Assembly (NCBI GenBank): GCA_035384605.1
Contig: DAOOIV010000012.1
Coordinates: forward strand, 14,957 to 78,956
Direction: 5' to 3'
DNA length: 64,000 nucleotides
Source: Phycisphaerae bacterium
GTDB taxonomy: Bacteria > Planctomycetota > Phycisphaerae > UBA1845 > PWPN01
Below are positions 42,427 through 49,648 of this stretch, piece by piece. Below the pieces are notes generated by a model. It was not told the DNA's origin. It saw nothing but the letters and a program-made list of their open reading frames with translations, and did not search any database. The translations under genes and the position numbers were made by a program. Position 1 is the stretch's first letter; each line of letters opens with the position of its first letter.

Positions 42427-43479
42427 ATGCCGCGAAGAAAGCGAACACGAGGTGGCATGCGGCGGGCCAAGGCACCCGTTGCCGCATTCACACTGATTGA
42501 AGTACTGGTGGTGGTGGCGATCATCGCGCTGCTGATCGCCATCCTGATGCCCTCGATCCGGGCAGCTCAGGACGCCGCCCGCGCCAGTGTTTGCGGCAAC
42601 AATCTGAAACAGTGCTTAACGGCCCTCCAGATTAACCTTGCGGAGATAACCGCGCGCAGGGAGACCGAACGCATCAGCACGAACTACGGGTGGGCTGCGA
42701 TTGTCTACCGGTATTCCAATCGTCAAGCCGGCATTGTCACCTGTCCCAGCGATCCCGAGCCGTGGCCCATCCCCGCGTTGTACGTGAGAATACTGGGGGA
42801 GCGGAGCGAGCTGCTGTCCGGTGATGCTCTGTACAATCGCCCGAAGTTCATCGCTGAGACCCGCTATGAACTTGACATACAGGATGTGGTCGCGGGGCGC
42901 GGTTTTGGAAACGATGCATGGAACACCAATGACATAGACCTTCTGCTGGAGTATGAAGCTCCCAAGAAGGGCGACAACGCTCCGGTCAAGGTGAAGAACA
43001 AGGAGTCGGCTCTTGGCTTTGACGTTCTGGATTACAGAAAAAGGACAGTCTGGGCCAATGTCTCTGGTCCCATTTCGACACCGGTGGGAATGCCCTTGTT
43101 GTGGATGAGCTACGGGGCCAACGCTGCCGCGGGTTTGAAAGGAGTGAGAGGGAACCCGATACTGTTGGTCGAACTGCCTAAGCCGGGCGTGTTTCCGGAA
43201 AAGTACGGTAGTTTCCCTGCGGACGACATGAAGAAGAGCCTTCGTTTTCGTCACGGCGAGAAGGCTCCGCCGTCAGCCGGCCTAGGTGGCTGGAACTACA
43301 AAACGGACGTCGTGAACGGCAAAGCCGGCGGCGAAGGGTATGTGCCCCGCATTCGGATGAACGTCGGGTTCTATGACGGGCATGTTGAGCGAATGCACCA
43401 TTTGCAGATGATCAAGAGCCCGCCGGGCAATCTTTGGTTGGGCAACCGCGCTCCGGGGTACGTGCCTGAGTTCTGGTGA
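42427..43479 (+). CDS. Type II pseudopilin-like protein (H-X9-DG type)
   Basis: 350 residues from ATG 42427 (GAGGAC upstream). Basic leader MPRRKRTRGGMRRAKAPVAA, then FTLIEVLVVVAIIALLIAIL (the preceding residue is Ala rather than Gly, see note) and SIRAAQDAARASVCGNNLKQCL. Near the C-terminus are FRHGEKAP and MNVGFYDGHVERM. Odd feature: prepilin peptidases normally need Gly at -1; here the sequence is A-FTLIE, a tolerated but less common residue. A relative of the protein at 8528, standing alone after the WalJ-like gene. Confidence 0.82.
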   Translation: MPRRKRTRGGMRRAKAPVAAFTLIEVLVVVAIIALLIAILMPSIRAAQDAARASVCGNNLKQCLTALQINLAEITARRETERISTNYGWAAIVYRYSNRQAGIVTCPSDPEPWPIPALYVRILGERSELLSGDALYNRPKFIAETRYELDIQDVVAGRGFGNDAWNTNDIDLLLEYEAPKKGDNAPVKVKNKESALGFDVLDYRKRTVWANVSGPISTPVGMPLLWMSYGANAAAGLKGVRGNPILLVELPKPGVFPEKYGSFPADDMKKSLRFRHGEKAPPSAGLGGWNYKTDVVNGKAGGEGYVPRIRMNVGFYDGHVERMHHLQMIKSPPGNLWLGNRAPGYVPEFW

Positions 43480-43675
43480 TTTCCTTTATGTCCTCCCGTC
43501 ATAGCGGTCACCAAACGGTCGAGCAGACAAGGGAGCAGGCTGGACTGGCGCAGAGATAGGGCCTCTAAGTTTTTTTGCGACAATGGGATAGCGACCGAAC
43601 GTCGTTAGCCAGGGGGACAAGACCTCATGGCGGGTTCCGGCAAAGGCCTGTTGGAAGGACCCTGCTTTTCATCTC
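43480..43675. other. Intergenic stretch before small RNA genes
   Basis: 196 bp after the pseudopilin stop. No gene or clear terminator hairpin; a TTTTTTT tract near 43570 is not preceded by a stem. Confidence 0.35.
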
Positions 43676-43704
43676 TTGACACGTTTCGGAAAGGCGGTTA
43701 TATA
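43676..43704 (+). promoter_or_regulatory. Near-consensus sigma-70 promoter
   Basis: Perfect TTGACA (43676-43681), exactly 17 nt, then TATATA (43699-43704), continuing AG. This is the strongest promoter by consensus in the window. No coding gene follows before an intrinsic terminator at 43765-43800, so it most probably drives a small RNA. Confidence 0.8.
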
Positions 43705-43710
43705 AGTGTT

Positions 43711-43800
43711 GGCTGGTGGAAAGGCCACGCGGTCCGACACTGGCCGAGTCCAAAGGAATTAGAGGGACAGCGAGAGAGAGACCTCACGCTGTCCTTTTTT
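43711..43800 (+). ncRNA. Small RNA candidate, ~90 nt
   Basis: Predicted from the promoter at 43676-43704 to the terminator at 43765-43800. The 5' part can fold: GGCTGGTG (43711-43718) pairs with CACTGGCC further on, with two G-U pairs. The rest contains a purine-rich linker and the terminator stem. No SD plus ORF is seen. It shares the 13-mer GCTGGTGGAAAGG (43712-43724) with a second copy 113 nt downstream (43825-43837), in front of the larger RNA. It does not resemble SRP RNA, tmRNA, RNase P RNA or 6S RNA by eye. A leader with attenuator for the downstream RNA is the main alternative. Confidence 0.65.
43765..43800 (+). terminator. Intrinsic terminator of small RNA
   Basis: GGACAGCG (43765-43772) pairs perfectly with CGCTGTCC (43787-43794), directly followed by TTTTTT (43795-43800). 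Confidence 0.85.
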
Positions 43801-43881
43801 CGTTTCCGGATTTCAGCCTGAGAAGCTGGTGGAAAGGAGATGAATCGAGAGAGCTTGGGTTCGGACAATTGAATAATGGCC

Positions 43882-43887
43882 TATAAA
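43882..43887 (+). promoter_or_regulatory. Possible -10 of GGA-rich RNA
   Basis: TATAAA at 43882-43887, in an AT-rich stretch. The -35 region (about 43859-43865, GTTCGGA) is weak. Transcription from the strong promoter at 43676 with partial readthrough is also possible. Confidence 0.35.
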
Positions 43888-43894
43888 TGTTTCC

Positions 43895-44248
43895 CGCGAT
43901 TCGCCCTTTTCAGCCCCACACAAGGAATGGGAAAAGCATCTTGGTTGGGAAAAGCGCGGAGCTGGGGAAAGCGCCGGAGGGCAAGAGCGCGGAAGGGAAA
44001 AGCAAGAGGGGAGTCCCAAGGAGCAAGACGGGAATCCCTCCTCTCGGATTCGGAGCTGGGGAAAGCCTCCTCTCCCGAAAGAGCTAGGACACGCCCCTCT
44101 CCCGTGGAGGAATCGGGAGAAGCGTTTTCTCCCTGGGGGCTAGGGAGCCGCCTTCGGACGCGGAGGTGGATACGCCTCTCAACGCGGATGAATGCGGGGA
44201 ACAGCAATGCCGGCTCTGTTCAATCACAGGGCAGAGCCGGCACTTTTT
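43895..44248 (+). ncRNA. GGA-rich structured RNA candidate, CsrB/RsmZ-like
   Basis: A purine-rich, non-coding stretch ending in a strong intrinsic terminator. I count about 24 GGA triplets between 43924 and 44200. GGGAAAAGC or close variants recur at 43929, 43947, 43964, 43979 and 43995 with 15-18 nt periodicity, then near 44058 and 44115. Several hairpins are visible, such as GGGAGAA-GCGTT-TTCTCCC (44115-44133) and GCGC arms flanking GGA-containing loops. Many GGA motifs in repeated hairpins plus a 3' terminator is the layout of CsrA/RsmA-sequestering RNAs (CsrB has a similar size). The 5' end is uncertain. Possible open frames here lack SDs and motifs. Confidence 0.6.
44208..44248 (+). terminator. 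Intrinsic terminator of GGA-rich RNA
   Basis: TGCCGGCTCTG (44208-44218) pairs perfectly with CAGAGCCGGCA (44232-44242), followed by C and TTTTT (44244-44248). The 11-bp stem is the strongest terminator in the window. Confidence 0.9.
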
Positions 44249-44411
44249 GCGCTCATCCTGGTTTTGGGCTGTTCACCTGTTCTGAAGGTCTCTCCCCGTG
44301 ACGATTCTTTGACCTTGCAGCCCGGTTTAGTTAGGCTAACAGACTTGGTCCGGCTTGGGTCCCATGGCGATTGGGATCTTGGCCGCATAAAGCTATTTTG
44401 AAAGGTATCTC

Positions 44412-45641
44412 ATGAGATGCAGCAGCGTACTAGCGATTGCAGCGATTGTCTGCGTAGTGGCGATGGTTACATTCGGCCAGATCGCTCCACCAGGTTCCCA
44501 GCCGGCATCGAAGGCTGCCACTGCGCCTGCGGATGAGGTGGCGGTGGTGGTGAACGACCGGCCCATCATGGAAAGCGAGATCGACCGGGTCATCGCCCAG
44601 GGACGAAAGATCACCCCTGAGGAGCTCGCTCAGAAACGACAGCAGATCAAGCCGCAGCAGATGAAGTTCTTGTTCGATTACATCATCGGCAACGAACTCA
44701 TCGTTCAGGCGGCCGGGCGGGAAGGTATCGTTTTGACTGACCAGGAATGGAAAGAGGAGTTCCGAAAGACCTTCGACAAATGGGTTCAAGCCAACGGCTG
44801 GTCGCAAGAGCAGGCCGCCCAGGAGATCAGGACACGGTTTGACATGGATCTTGCCGAACTGGAGGAGGAAATGCCCAAGTCCCCGGGTTTCCGGGCGCCG
44901 ATCCTCCAGGAAAAGATCATGCAAAAGAAGTTCGCCGATGAACTCAGGGTCACCGACGAAGACGTCAAAGCCTACTACGAGCAAAACAAAGCGAACCGCT
45001 ACACGCCCAAAGAAGAAGAGGTTCGAGCCAGCCATATTCTCTTTGCGACCAGGGATGCTAAGACTCGTCAGCCTATGTCCGAGGAGGCCAAGCAGGAACA
45101 GCGCAAGAAGGCCGAACAGATACTGACCGAGGCAAAGAAGCCCGGTGCTGATTTCGCCGCCTTGGCCAGGGAGCATTCGAGTTGTCCTACCGGCAAGCGC
45201 AGCGGCGGCGACCTGGATTACTTTCCCCGAACGAGGATGGTGCCGGCGTTTTCCGAAGCCGCGTTTGCCATGAAGGTCGGCGAAATCAGCGATATCGTGG
45301 AGACGGAGTTCGGATACCACATCATCAAGGTCACCGGGCGCGTGGAGGCGGGGGAGACTAAGCCGTTTGATACAGTCAAAGACCAGATCCGAACGCAACT
45401 GGAGCAGCAGAAGTTGCGCACGGTCGTGGACCGTTACAAGGAAGAGCTCAAGAACAAGGCCAAGATCGTTTATCCGCCGGGCAAGGAGCCGGCCAGCCCG
45501 CCCCCTGTACGGCCTGTGACCACCCGGCCGACAACTCAGTCGACAAGGGCCGCCATGCGACCGAGAGCGTCATCGACCACTCGCCCTGGCGATCGCGCCT
45601 CGGTATCCCTGCCTCGGCCTCAGACAGCGGCGGCTGAATAG
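44412..45641 (+). CDS. PpiC-type peptidyl-prolyl isomerase, SurA-like foldase
   Basis: 409 residues with a signal peptide (MRCSSVLAIAAIVCVVAMVTFGQ). Residues ~40-180 resemble the SurA N-terminal chaperone domain (VAVVVNDRPIMESEIDRVI, LIVQAAGREGIVLT). Residues ~205-310 are a parvulin domain: EVRASHILFATRDA, ADFAALAREHSSCPTGKRSGGDLDYFPRTRMVPAFSEAAFAM and VETEFGYHIIKVTGR. A Pro/Thr/Arg-rich tail of ~65 residues follows. It is probably a periplasmic or outer-compartment folding factor. It follows the GGA-rich RNA terminator by 163 nt; TTGACC near 44310 could be part of its own promoter. Confidence 0.93.
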   Translation: MRCSSVLAIAAIVCVVAMVTFGQIAPPGSQPASKAATAPADEVAVVVNDRPIMESEIDRVIAQGRKITPEELAQKRQQIKPQQMKFLFDYIIGNELIVQAAGREGIVLTDQEWKEEFRKTFDKWVQANGWSQEQAAQEIRTRFDMDLAELEEEMPKSPGFRAPILQEKIMQKKFADELRVTDEDVKAYYEQNKANRYTPKEEEVRASHILFATRDAKTRQPMSEEAKQEQRKKAEQILTEAKKPGADFAALAREHSSCPTGKRSGGDLDYFPRTRMVPAFSEAAFAMKVGEISDIVETEFGYHIIKVTGRVEAGETKPFDTVKDQIRTQLEQQKLRTVVDRYKEELKNKAKIVYPPGKEPASPPPVRPVTTRPTTQSTRAAMRPRASSTTRPGDRASVSLPRPQTAAAE

Positions 45642-45719
45642 GCCTGATCGCGAAATGCCCATGCCACGCCCGGATCGCGAGGTCGCCGTTATCCGAACGT
45701 TCTTCTTTGCGGGGTGGTT

Positions 45720-47678
45720 CTACTCTGGCGCGACCAGGTTGTACTGATCAAGCGCGATGGCAGTCCTGCCCGTGTGGAACTTCATCGGCTTTGCGCCGGG
45801 CGGCAGATGGAACAAGAACACATAAGCGTATTTGCCCTTGAGATCCTCGAACCGGATGTGCTCCAGACCGGGCATCCGCGCGAAACCGCGGGCGGTCTCA
45901 TCGAGATAGGTCAACTCGAAGATGGTCTCTCCGCGAATCGTCGCGATGGCGTATTTGCCGACAGGCATGTACTGTTTGCCGTTGCCGTCTGTCACGTAGA
46001 TGTCTCTGGTTAGCTCGGTCGCGGTCCCCCGCGCTTTGCCCAGGGTGCTCCCTGGCTGCAACCGCTCTACGTTTACGTGCAACAAGCGCATATCCGCGGG
46101 CACATCAAAGCTCTCCAAAGGTGGTTTTGAGCCCGCCACAGGTTCCCAGTCGGCGTTGAGCTTGACGGTGAAGCCGCGGGCGCTTCGCAGCTTGCCGTCT
46201 GACCGCTCAAACTCCATGCCTTCGGTGTAGTCCGTCAAAGGCGCAGCAAAGGGCAGCCGTTCAGAGAAAAAGGGCTCCTGGGAGGCCAGGTTGACGCCGT
46301 GAACCCGGTCTCGGGGGTTCGGATCCGGTCGGGGGGGCGAGGGACGTCTTTCGGTGGCGGCCGAGGAGGCGTCCGTGTCGTCCCGCGTGGGTCGGGGCTG
46401 GCGGGACGTTGAGACATCATCACGCGATTCGCGAGGTCTGTCCCGGTCGGAGGGTCTCTCCGTGAGGCTTGTGTCTGAGACTGTGCCTGCCCGCGTTTTG
46501 GTCTGGTCGTGCGACGGCAAGATCTCTGCCCAGGCGTTCATCTTGTATTGGATGGCAAGCGGCCGGAAATCAGGATTGTCGGGAACCTCAAAGAGAAGCC
46601 GCATCTCGGGGCTGCCCCCCGCGCGGTTGTATTGAAGGTCCTGGCAAGGGAATACCTGAATCAACCGGTGGGCGTTGGCCGGGTCTGACTCGTTGATGGC
46701 TGCCAGCGAATAGACTTTCACCGGACCATTGTTCCGGTCGCGGGCCAGCAGACGCACCTGGGACGAGGTGAAATTGAGGTTTGCGCGGTCCTGGCATACG
46801 TCCGTCTTTTCATTGATTGTCACCGTCACACAGAGCCATCGCTGACCCTCCTGCGGTTTGCGATTGACGGGCTCATATTTGAGGGTCACGACGCTGTTCT
46901 CGTCCCTGACTTTGGCTCGCTTGTAGATCGGCTCGTCTTTTCGCAGGTATTCATATTGTTTGATGATCGCCGCGTTGGGCGGCACGGCGGCCAGCGGTTC
47001 GCGGCCCAGGCCGTCTCGTATATGGTGAATATAGTCGAGGAAGTCGGGATTGATTTCGGCGAAGCTATTACGGCCGCGAAGAGCGAATCGCGAAAGATGC
47101 GACATCAGAGCCACGGTGAGCCCGTCGGGGTTAAGCCACAAGTTGTGGCGGATTGCCTTGACGTTGGACCAGTCGATCTCGTTGCGATAGACCACGTTCG
47201 TATTCTGATCGCCCTTGCTTGTGGCCGACGATTTCGTCTCGGTGACGACCTCCTTGTTGGATGATGCGTCCACCAGACTGTATCGGCTGAACCCGAGCAG
47301 CGTCGGGTCAAACGGCAGCATCTGAAAACCGATGGCGAGCATGCCGACGATGATCATGGCGGTGATGAAGCCGAAGATGCCGCCGCCCGCGCGATCCAGG
47401 TAGATGGGGAACGTCTGGTTGCCCTTGATCAAGAGATCAACGACGGTGCGCATCACGAGAAGCGAGACGATGAAGATGGCCATCAGTGCGATCGCCCTGC
47501 CGTGGTCGGGCTGGTAGGTAATCAACTGCGACTGATAAAGGTCTTCGTAGTAGGCGAAGGCCAGCGCCGCCGCCAGGATCGTCAGTACGCAGTTGATCAA
47601 GGCGGAAAACATCCCCTGCAGCCCCTGGTAGAAGGTCACGGCGAGGATCAGGACGGTCGCAAACAGCGAGAACCACAT
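45720..47678 (-). CDS. CvpA-like membrane protein with large soluble domain
   Basis: 652 residues. Residues 1-115 contain four hydrophobic helices in the CvpA pattern (TFYQGLQGMFSALINCVLTILAAALAFAYYEDL, LDRAGGGIFGFITAMIIVGML). CvpA-family proteins are linked to colicin V production and stress at the envelope. The remaining ~530 residues are soluble, with a low-complexity R/D/S/P stretch (~425-485) and a C-terminal part containing LTRDIYVTDGNGKQYMPVGKYAI. Such a long soluble extension is much larger than ordinary CvpA (about 160-200 residues). It lies 6 nt after the GspE-like gene and is likely cotranscribed with it. Confidence 0.72.
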   Translation of the reverse strand: MWFSLFATVLILAVTFYQGLQGMFSALINCVLTILAAALAFAYYEDLYQSQLITYQPDHGRAIALMAIFIVSLLVMRTVVDLLIKGNQTFPIYLDRAGGGIFGFITAMIIVGMLAIGFQMLPFDPTLLGFSRYSLVDASSNKEVVTETKSSATSKGDQNTNVVYRNEIDWSNVKAIRHNLWLNPDGLTVALMSHLSRFALRGRNSFAEINPDFLDYIHHIRDGLGREPLAAVPPNAAIIKQYEYLRKDEPIYKRAKVRDENSVVTLKYEPVNRKPQEGQRWLCVTVTINEKTDVCQDRANLNFTSSQVRLLARDRNNGPVKVYSLAAINESDPANAHRLIQVFPCQDLQYNRAGGSPEMRLLFEVPDNPDFRPLAIQYKMNAWAEILPSHDQTKTRAGTVSDTSLTERPSDRDRPRESRDDVSTSRQPRPTRDDTDASSAATERRPSPPRPDPNPRDRVHGVNLASQEPFFSERLPFAAPLTDYTEGMEFERSDGKLRSARGFTVKLNADWEPVAGSKPPLESFDVPADMRLLHVNVERLQPGSTLGKARGTATELTRDIYVTDGNGKQYMPVGKYAIATIRGETIFELTYLDETARGFARMPGLEHIRFEDLKGKYAYVFLFHLPPGAKPMKFHTGRTAIALDQYNLVAPE

Positions 47679-47684
47679 TGCGAG

Positions 47685-49520
47685 TCACCCCCTTTCCTTT
47701 CCGGCACCGTCGCTCTTGGGGTTCTTCGGTTTCGACACGGAAGCTGCGGGTGGCGGCTGACTGTTTCCGCCTGCCTCCTCCTCGCGCATGACGCGAAGCA
47801 ACTCGGTCATGCTGGTTACCCCGTTCATGACCTTCTGCAGACCGACCTCCTGCAGGTAGAGCATGCCGTTCTTGCGGGCCATCGCCCGAATGGCCGATAC
47901 CGGCTGACCTTTGGTGATCAGATCGCGCAGGCCGTCGTCAATCTCCAGCAGCTCGAACACGCCCGTTCGACCGAAGTACCCGCTGCCTTGGCAGTTCGTG
48001 CACAGGATCGGGTTGCCTTTGGCGTCGACGAGTCCACCGGGTGGCGGGCGATAGAAGTGGTCGATCTTGTCGGCCGGCAGGTTGGCCTTCTTCAGCAGGT
48101 TCGGGTCCGGCTTATACGGTTGCCGGCAGGCGATGCAGAGCTTGCGAACCAATCGCTGTGAAGTCAGCGCCACCAGAGCCTTGGCAACCGTATCCAGATC
48201 GCCCGCCAGGCTCATCAGTTTCTTCAGCGCGTCGAACGTGTCGCGGGCTTGGATGCCCATGTAGATCTTCTTGCCGTCACAGGCGGCCTTGGCCGCCAGG
48301 TGGGCCGTCTCGCGGTCCGGGCAATCGCTGACCATCACCACATCAGGCTCTCGTCGGAGAACGGTCTGTAGCTGGCGGGCATAGCTTGCCTCGTGCTTGG
48401 TCGAGTCGTAAATGTGTTGGGTGATGTTCTCAAGGTCCATCAGCGGTTCCCGCTCCAGCGTGAGCAGGTTTTGCATGAAGGCGTCGTGGTTGCGCAGGGC
48501 CGCGTAGAGCGTTGATGTCACGCCGCTGCCGTGCGGGCCGCTCACGATGACCAGCCCGGAGGGTTTTCGAATGATCTCCTCCATGGCTGCCAATTGCTTC
48601 TCATCCATGCCCAGGTCACCGATCCGCAACCGGTTTTCCTCTCCCACGATGCGAAGCGAGAGTTTCTCATACTGGGTGGTGCCGCTGGTACGCACTTCGA
48701 TCTCGGTCGGCTGGGCATTCGTGCCGGTGATGACCGCACTCATCTCACCCTGTTGGGGTCGGCGCCGTTCCTCGACGTCCAGACCAGCGACGACCTTGAT
48801 CAGGTTCAGGGCCTGTAGGGCGGCGTCGCGTGTCAATAGATCGGTGCGAGGGGTGGCGACGCCGTCGATGCGATATGCCAGTCTGACGTCGCTGGGGCTG
48901 ATCAACATCTCCACCTCGGTGGCCCGCCGCCAGAGGGCGTCGAAGAGCAGGTTTTGCGTCGCCTCGAAAGCGTCGGTCTGCGTCGGGTCGGTGGGGACGG
49001 GCACCTTTTCGCCATTGTGACGGGTCATGCGGACCCGCTCGAACGCCGTGGCCTTGCCTTCCGTCTTCTTGCCCAGTCCGCCCAGCCAGCTCTTGATGTG
49101 CCGGACGGTAAAAACTCGGGCATTGGCGTCAACCAGACCGTTTCGAAGCACAACATAGGTTGCGCACGTCCCTACGGTGGCGAGGAACCATAACCCGAAG
49201 CCGGCGGCGAAGAGCCCGACGCTGTTCCACGGCATCAGGATCCACACGACCAGCCCGACGGTACCGCCGCCCAGGATGACGCCATTCCAGGTGTCGCGCC
49301 TCATCCGACGCACGTACTGGGTATCCTTGTCAACCCATTGGCAGAAGGCCATCCATGGCAGAAGGCACACCAGAACCAAGGCAATCCGCCACGGGCTCAT
49401 ATAGCCGCCCGGTTCAGACAGTGCGGCCAGTGCACTTGCGGCGAGCGAGGAGGAGGGGACCGTAAGCACCAGGCCCGCACTGAGGGAAACAGCGGTGAAT
49501 CGACGTTTGCTGACGCTCAT
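47685..49520 (-). CDS. GspE/PilB-like ATPase homologue, membrane-anchored, with degenerate Walker motifs
   Basis: 611 residues from ATG 49520 (GGAG 5 nt upstream). The N-terminus has a signal-like segment and three more hydrophobic helices (to residue ~125), unusual for this soluble family. The secretion-ATPase core follows: NLIKVVAGLDVEERRRPQQGEM, then SGPHGSGVTSTLYAAL, REPDVVMVSDCPDRETAHLA, and the zinc motif CIACRQPY...CTNCQGSGYFGRTGVFELL. In functional family members the P-loop is GPTGSGKTT and the Walker B GEIRD.ETA; here Lys is Val and Glu-Ile-Arg is Asp-Cys-Pro. It is probably not an active ATPase but a structural paralogue. It lies 113 nt after pilT and 6 nt before the CvpA-like gene. 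Confidence 0.85.
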   Translation of the reverse strand: MSVSKRRFTAVSLSAGLVLTVPSSSLAASALAALSEPGGYMSPWRIALVLVCLLPWMAFCQWVDKDTQYVRRMRRDTWNGVILGGGTVGLVVWILMPWNSVGLFAAGFGLWFLATVGTCATYVVLRNGLVDANARVFTVRHIKSWLGGLGKKTEGKATAFERVRMTRHNGEKVPVPTDPTQTDAFEATQNLLFDALWRRATEVEMLISPSDVRLAYRIDGVATPRTDLLTRDAALQALNLIKVVAGLDVEERRRPQQGEMSAVITGTNAQPTEIEVRTSGTTQYEKLSLRIVGEENRLRIGDLGMDEKQLAAMEEIIRKPSGLVIVSGPHGSGVTSTLYAALRNHDAFMQNLLTLEREPLMDLENITQHIYDSTKHEASYARQLQTVLRREPDVVMVSDCPDRETAHLAAKAACDGKKIYMGIQARDTFDALKKLMSLAGDLDTVAKALVALTSQRLVRKLCIACRQPYKPDPNLLKKANLPADKIDHFYRPPPGGLVDAKGNPILCTNCQGSGYFGRTGVFELLEIDDGLRDLITKGQPVSAIRAMARKNGMLYLQEVGLQKVMNGVTSMTELLRVMREEEAGGNSQPPPAASVSKPKNPKSDGAGKERG

Positions 49521-49648
49521 GGCGGCTCCGAACATATAAACGACATTTCGGTGCTGAGATTGCCCGCCATCCCGGCCGACGGCGGGGCCGCTGTCATCGC
49601 GGCTATTCTAACTTGCCGGTTCCCGCTCGTCACGCCATTCGGGGCGGA

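Noticed and set aside
43840..43872. Short ORF (MNRESLGSDN) between the two RNA candidates, as a leader peptide
   Set aside because: The GGAG lies directly against the ATG, leaving no SD spacing, and the peptide shows no regulatory codon run.
43876..44401. Protein-coding frames inside the GGA-rich RNA region (both strands)
   Set aside because: They are Lys/Arg/Ser-rich, have no SD or motif, and end across an intrinsic terminator, so the region is better explained as RNA.
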